Assembly: GCA_024336345.1 (NCBI GenBank) | Contig: JANFOG010000006.1 | Location: 1-64,000 of the forward strand | Reading direction: 5' to 3' | Length of the DNA stretch: 64,000 nucleotides | DNA from: Mariannaea sp. PMI_226 | Taxonomy: Eukaryota; Ascomycota; Sordariomycetes; Hypocreales; Nectriaceae | Shown: piece after piece, positions 61,001 to 64,000 of the stretch | How positions within the stretch are numbered: the first letter of the stretch is position 1 | How the letters are laid out: each line of letters starts with the position of its first letter | Program-made: the position numbers and the translations under genes | Notes under the pieces: model-generated | Database searches by the model: none | Told to the model about the DNA's origin: nothing | What the model saw: the letters and a program-made list of their open reading frames with translations, nothing else

Positions 61001-61495
61001 AAAAAAAAAAATAACACCATATGATCCAGATGCAGTTGAAGCATCCTCTCGCCCGGTTGCGAGGTTCGTTGAGTTTCCATCCAAAACAAAATGTCTCTCC
61101 CACGATATGTACATTATGAATAGGCCTGGCATCGATCTCAAAAAAAGCACCAGCCTCAACTTCCCAACCATTGAAAAACACCAACCCCTGGAATTTTCTT
61201 TTTCTTCACATCTTACACTCTCCATCTTCCGGTTTTCCGTGTCTCGCAAGAGATCTAAGATTCAATCAAAGCTTCATCAACGAACACAAATCCTACTCAT
61301 AAATAATTGCCTGGGAATTGATCCTATGTTCGGAACCATGTAGTTTCGTTCCATAGGCTTAGGTATTTCTCATTTGTGCGTTTGTCAAGGAACCACTTTG
61401 GTTGAGCCTTCCAGCTCCGCTTTTCCCTACGGCGTGACGCTTTTTCCGCCATGAGGGATCTCGATATTGCCAGTTGGCCAATCGGTGTGTGCCTC
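58048..61495. other. long intergenic region upstream of myosin V
   Basis: About 3.4 kb, the longest gap in the gene-rich part. Near the myosin start there are GTTGACAGTTGACAGTT repeats (about 58281-58316), a (CTTG)n run at 58379-58400 and A/G-rich patches. TACCTA/GGTACC motifs cluster at 59357-59400 and 59630-59715. Open frames at 60370-60780 and 60624-61343 have no recognisable domains, and the second depends on a non-ATG start. No RNA gene is evident. Confidence 0.6.
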
Positions 61496-63399
61496 TTAGT
61501 AAAGGACCCGGGTTACGATACGCGCTGCAAAATACTGCATTAGCTTCCACAACTGATCCATCGTTCATCACACTGAACTTACAGCTCAAAGCCTCCAGGC
61601 TTTCCATGATATCCTTGATTTGCTCGTAACGAACATTGCTAATATCAGCCATCAAGTAGGCCACCTACAAAACCATGATTAGCTCCGCCAATGTCCAAGT
61701 GGCACTCAAGTTCTTACATCGCCTCTGCTATCACTGATCTGCTTGTCGACGTTGTGGTCGCCAAGGATTTCGTTGACTATAATTTGGACGTTAGCTGTTC
61801 ACTATTCCTCAACTCTCAATTATGTGTTAGAATATACCTTTTCGAAGAACACCGGGAACGTTGCGGTGAATGTAAATGACACGAGCATGCTCAGGCTCGT
61901 CCAGAGTAAGGGATCGCATCTGCACTTCAGGCAGATTCACGCTGCCCAGGGTGATACCCTGGTTGATGTACCGCACAAGAGCGTCGCTAACTAAAAGGGA
62001 GGCGTCAGCCAAAAAGTCGAACAAACCAGGCCAAGATAACCGGGGTCACACATACCCTCAATGCCAATAGCACGCTGAGCCTCCTCGGTACTTCCACCAA
62101 TATGAGGGGTGAGAATAACATTGTTCAGGCTTCTCAACTCCTCACCCCAGGTGTTAAGTTTGCTGTTGAAATAGTCGCCGTTGGCGGCAGGCTCGTTGGG
62201 GAACACATCGATGGCGGCACCGGCAACCTTGCCAGTGCGGGATGCCTTGATCAAGGCAGGGATGTCGACAACGCTACCGCGGCTGGCGTTGATGAGATAG
62301 GAGCCGTTCTTCATATGATCGAATTGGGCAGTCGAGATCATGTTTCGCGTCTCTGGCAAGTCGGGCACGTGAAGCGAGACAAAGTCACTTTCCTCAAGAA
62401 GGGCTTCGAGTGTGGGAACCTGGCGGGCAGTTCCCAGAGCCATCAGGGTAACAACATCATAGTAGATGACGCTCATTCCCATAGCTTCGGCAAGGACGGA
62501 AAGCTGCGAACCGATGTGGCCATATCCAACAATTCCTGTAGTCAGATGAGTCAGCCGTTGCGTATCCGGGTTATATATATGTCAAGATATAGTAGAGTTG
62601 GAGCATGCTTACCCAAAGTCTTGCCTCGGATCTCCCAGCACTTGGCGCTGACCTTGTTCCAGGTTCCTCGATGCATCTCGTTGGATCGGTCACCAAGCTG
62701 GCGAGCGAGGGTAATAATCTCAGCAATGACGAGTTCGGCGACACTGCGGGAGTTGGCGAAGGGTGAATTGAAGACAGCAATGCCATGCTTGGCCGCATAA
62801 TCGAGGTCGACTTGGTTGGTGCCGATACAGAAGCAACCGATAACAATAAGGTTCTTGGCCTCACGAAGGACGCGCTCAGTGAGTTTCGTCTTGGAGCGAA
62901 TACCGATAACATGAACATCTCTATGCAGTGCAAATTAGTTAAGAAACTTGCGAAAAACATACATGAATGCAGCTGCAACTGTTGCCAGGGTGTTACCTTG
63001 GACTTGGAGGAGGGGTTGGAGACAGTCATGACGATCAAAAATTTTGGGGAAAGTATGGCTAGGATTATGTCATTCATTGTGAACTCACCGGATCTTCTCA
63101 ATCAACTGGTCTTCGGGAAGTGAAGTTTTCAGAGCCTCGACTTGATAGCCTTGGCCCTTCAGAATTTCCTGTCCGCCAACGTTGACATTTTCGAGCAGCA
63201 AAATCTTGATGTCCTGTGTGTTGAAGGGCTTCAAGGTCTTGGGAACGCTTCGGCGAGGGATTGGGCCACCCCAGCTGCCGGGTGGGGAGCTTAGGGGGGC
63301 ATTGGGAGAGGCAGAGAGGTTCTCTTTCCAGCTATTGGAGACGGTCTTCTGTAGAGAAGTCGAGAGAATAGAAGGGATATCCTGAGGAGTAGGTGCCAT
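61496..63399 (-). CDS. SER3: D-3-phosphoglycerate dehydrogenase (serine biosynthesis)
   Basis: Seven exons: 63089-63399, 62613-62920, 62056-62535, 61838-61990, 61718-61776, 61583-61664, 61496-61524; 473 residues, matching yeast Ser3/Ser33 (469). It oxidises 3-phosphoglycerate to 3-phosphohydroxypyruvate with NAD, the first step to serine. The N-terminal 60 residues (PLSSPPGSWGG, SVPKTLKPFNTQDIKILLLE) are typical of fungi. The NAD site is GIVGYGHIGSQL, catalytic residues lie in INASRGSVVD (Arg), FPNEPA (Glu) and LTPHIGGSTEEAQ (His). The C-terminal ACT domain (HARVIYIHRNVPGVLRKVN ... YLMADI) suggests serine feedback. The protein ends SRIVTRVLY. The start at 63399 (MAPTPQDIPS) was chosen over the in-frame ATG at 63444. 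The first intron is unusually long (168 nt). Confidence 0.96.
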
Positions 63400-64000
63400 T
63401 GTGGGAAATGGAAGCGGTGATAATGTGTTCTCTGGTAAATTCAAAGGATGAATGTAAGTGGGAGGAGGAGGGGTGGGCGGGATTTGGGAAGGGAATGTTT
63501 TTGGCGGGAGCTAAGTACTTCTTATAAGCAGTGACGTTTGTGGCCCCATGGAACAGCGCCAGCATGTACGAGTTATCGGAATGAATTGAAAGCATGAGGG
63601 TTTATTAGGTTAATAATGTACGAGATACGTATTATTTCTTTGCCAATGGCCAGGACCAAGGCGCCTGGGAACCAATGAGTCTTCATGCTGGCAAAGTGGG
63701 CTACCAGCGGCATACAAGAATTGCGGCGTGAGATGTCCCCCAGTTGGCAACTTACGAACTGGAAGCTAGATGGGTAAAGTGACGGGGTGTGAGTGCCTCC
63801 GTTCATGTAGAGCCGCTGAATGTGTTGCTTCCGTATGTGCAGCGATGAGCAGGCTCATGCACTGATTTCGGAGCGCACGCGTTGGGAACGATGCCACCGA
63901 CTTCCGGACGGCTAGGCTTGAGTCATCCTACGAAGTACCTCCAATGTGCATCTGGATTGGTGAGATATTACGGAACAGCGGGAGCTGATAATTACAGGGT
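63400..64000. other. phosphoglycerate dehydrogenase promoter region
   Basis: About 600 bp upstream of the dehydrogenase start, to the window edge. Open frames at 63332-63595 and 63573-63806 on the minus strand have no recognisable domain. No other gene is supported. Confidence 0.6.

Noticed and set aside
60624..61343. 239-codon plus-strand frame upstream of myosin V
   Set aside because: It starts at a GTG, has random-looking composition with no domain and no conserved motif, and lies in non-coding DNA.

Overview
The window looks like a piece of a filamentous ascomycete (Pezizomycotina) chromosome, most likely a sordariomycete. The evidence is protein genes split by short introns (about 46-75 nt) with GTRNGT donors and CTAAC branch points, an A+T-saturated transposon block whose coding frames are broken almost only at codons that C-to-T mutation converts to stops (the signature of repeat-induced point mutation, RIP), and dispersed TACCTA/GGTACC intergenic motifs common in Sordariomycetes. 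The lineage call is inference.

Region 1 (1 to about 23,655) is gene-free, extremely A+T-rich and built of nested, dead transposons. A Gypsy/chromovirus-type retrotransposon (Gypsy-1, plus strand) runs off the left edge. hAT-1 (855-5809) sits inside its reverse transcriptase and carries a perfect 8-bp target-site duplication. A second hAT (9448-20561, also with a perfect 8-bp duplication) is inserted further downstream and was itself hit by a less decayed chromovirus (Gypsy-2, 10671-18212) with two 200-bp LTRs, gag-pol-chromodomain remains, and an unexplained antisense coding frame ahead of the 3' LTR. No gene in this block is intact.

Region 2 (about 23,656 to 64,000) has normal base composition and 13 protein genes. 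In order they are: a TmpL-like adenylation/membrane/flavoprotein fusion (+), a mitochondrial alpha/beta hydrolase of the ABHD11/Imo32 family (+), 40S ribosomal protein S1/S3Ae (-), a small uncharacterised protein (-), a URC1-type GTP cyclohydrolase II-like protein (-), elongation factor Elf1 (+), uracil phosphoribosyltransferase (-), the cohesin release factor Wapl (+), the small GTPase Rheb (+), a ZUP1-type zinc finger/C78 peptidase (+), the ITPase Ham1 (-), adenylate kinase 6/Fap7 (-), class V myosin (-), and 3-phosphoglycerate dehydrogenase (-); counting the small uncharacterised gene, that makes 14. All exon structures given were read by hand and keep frame across every junction.

Functionally these are mostly conserved housekeeping genes. 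Two links stand out: URC1 and uracil phosphoribosyltransferase, both used in the URC uracil-degradation route, lie about 2.3 kb apart with only Elf1 between them; and RpS1 and Fap7 both act in the small ribosomal subunit. The most unusual gene structure is URC1, with 19 exons including two of only 4 nt and one of 9 nt.
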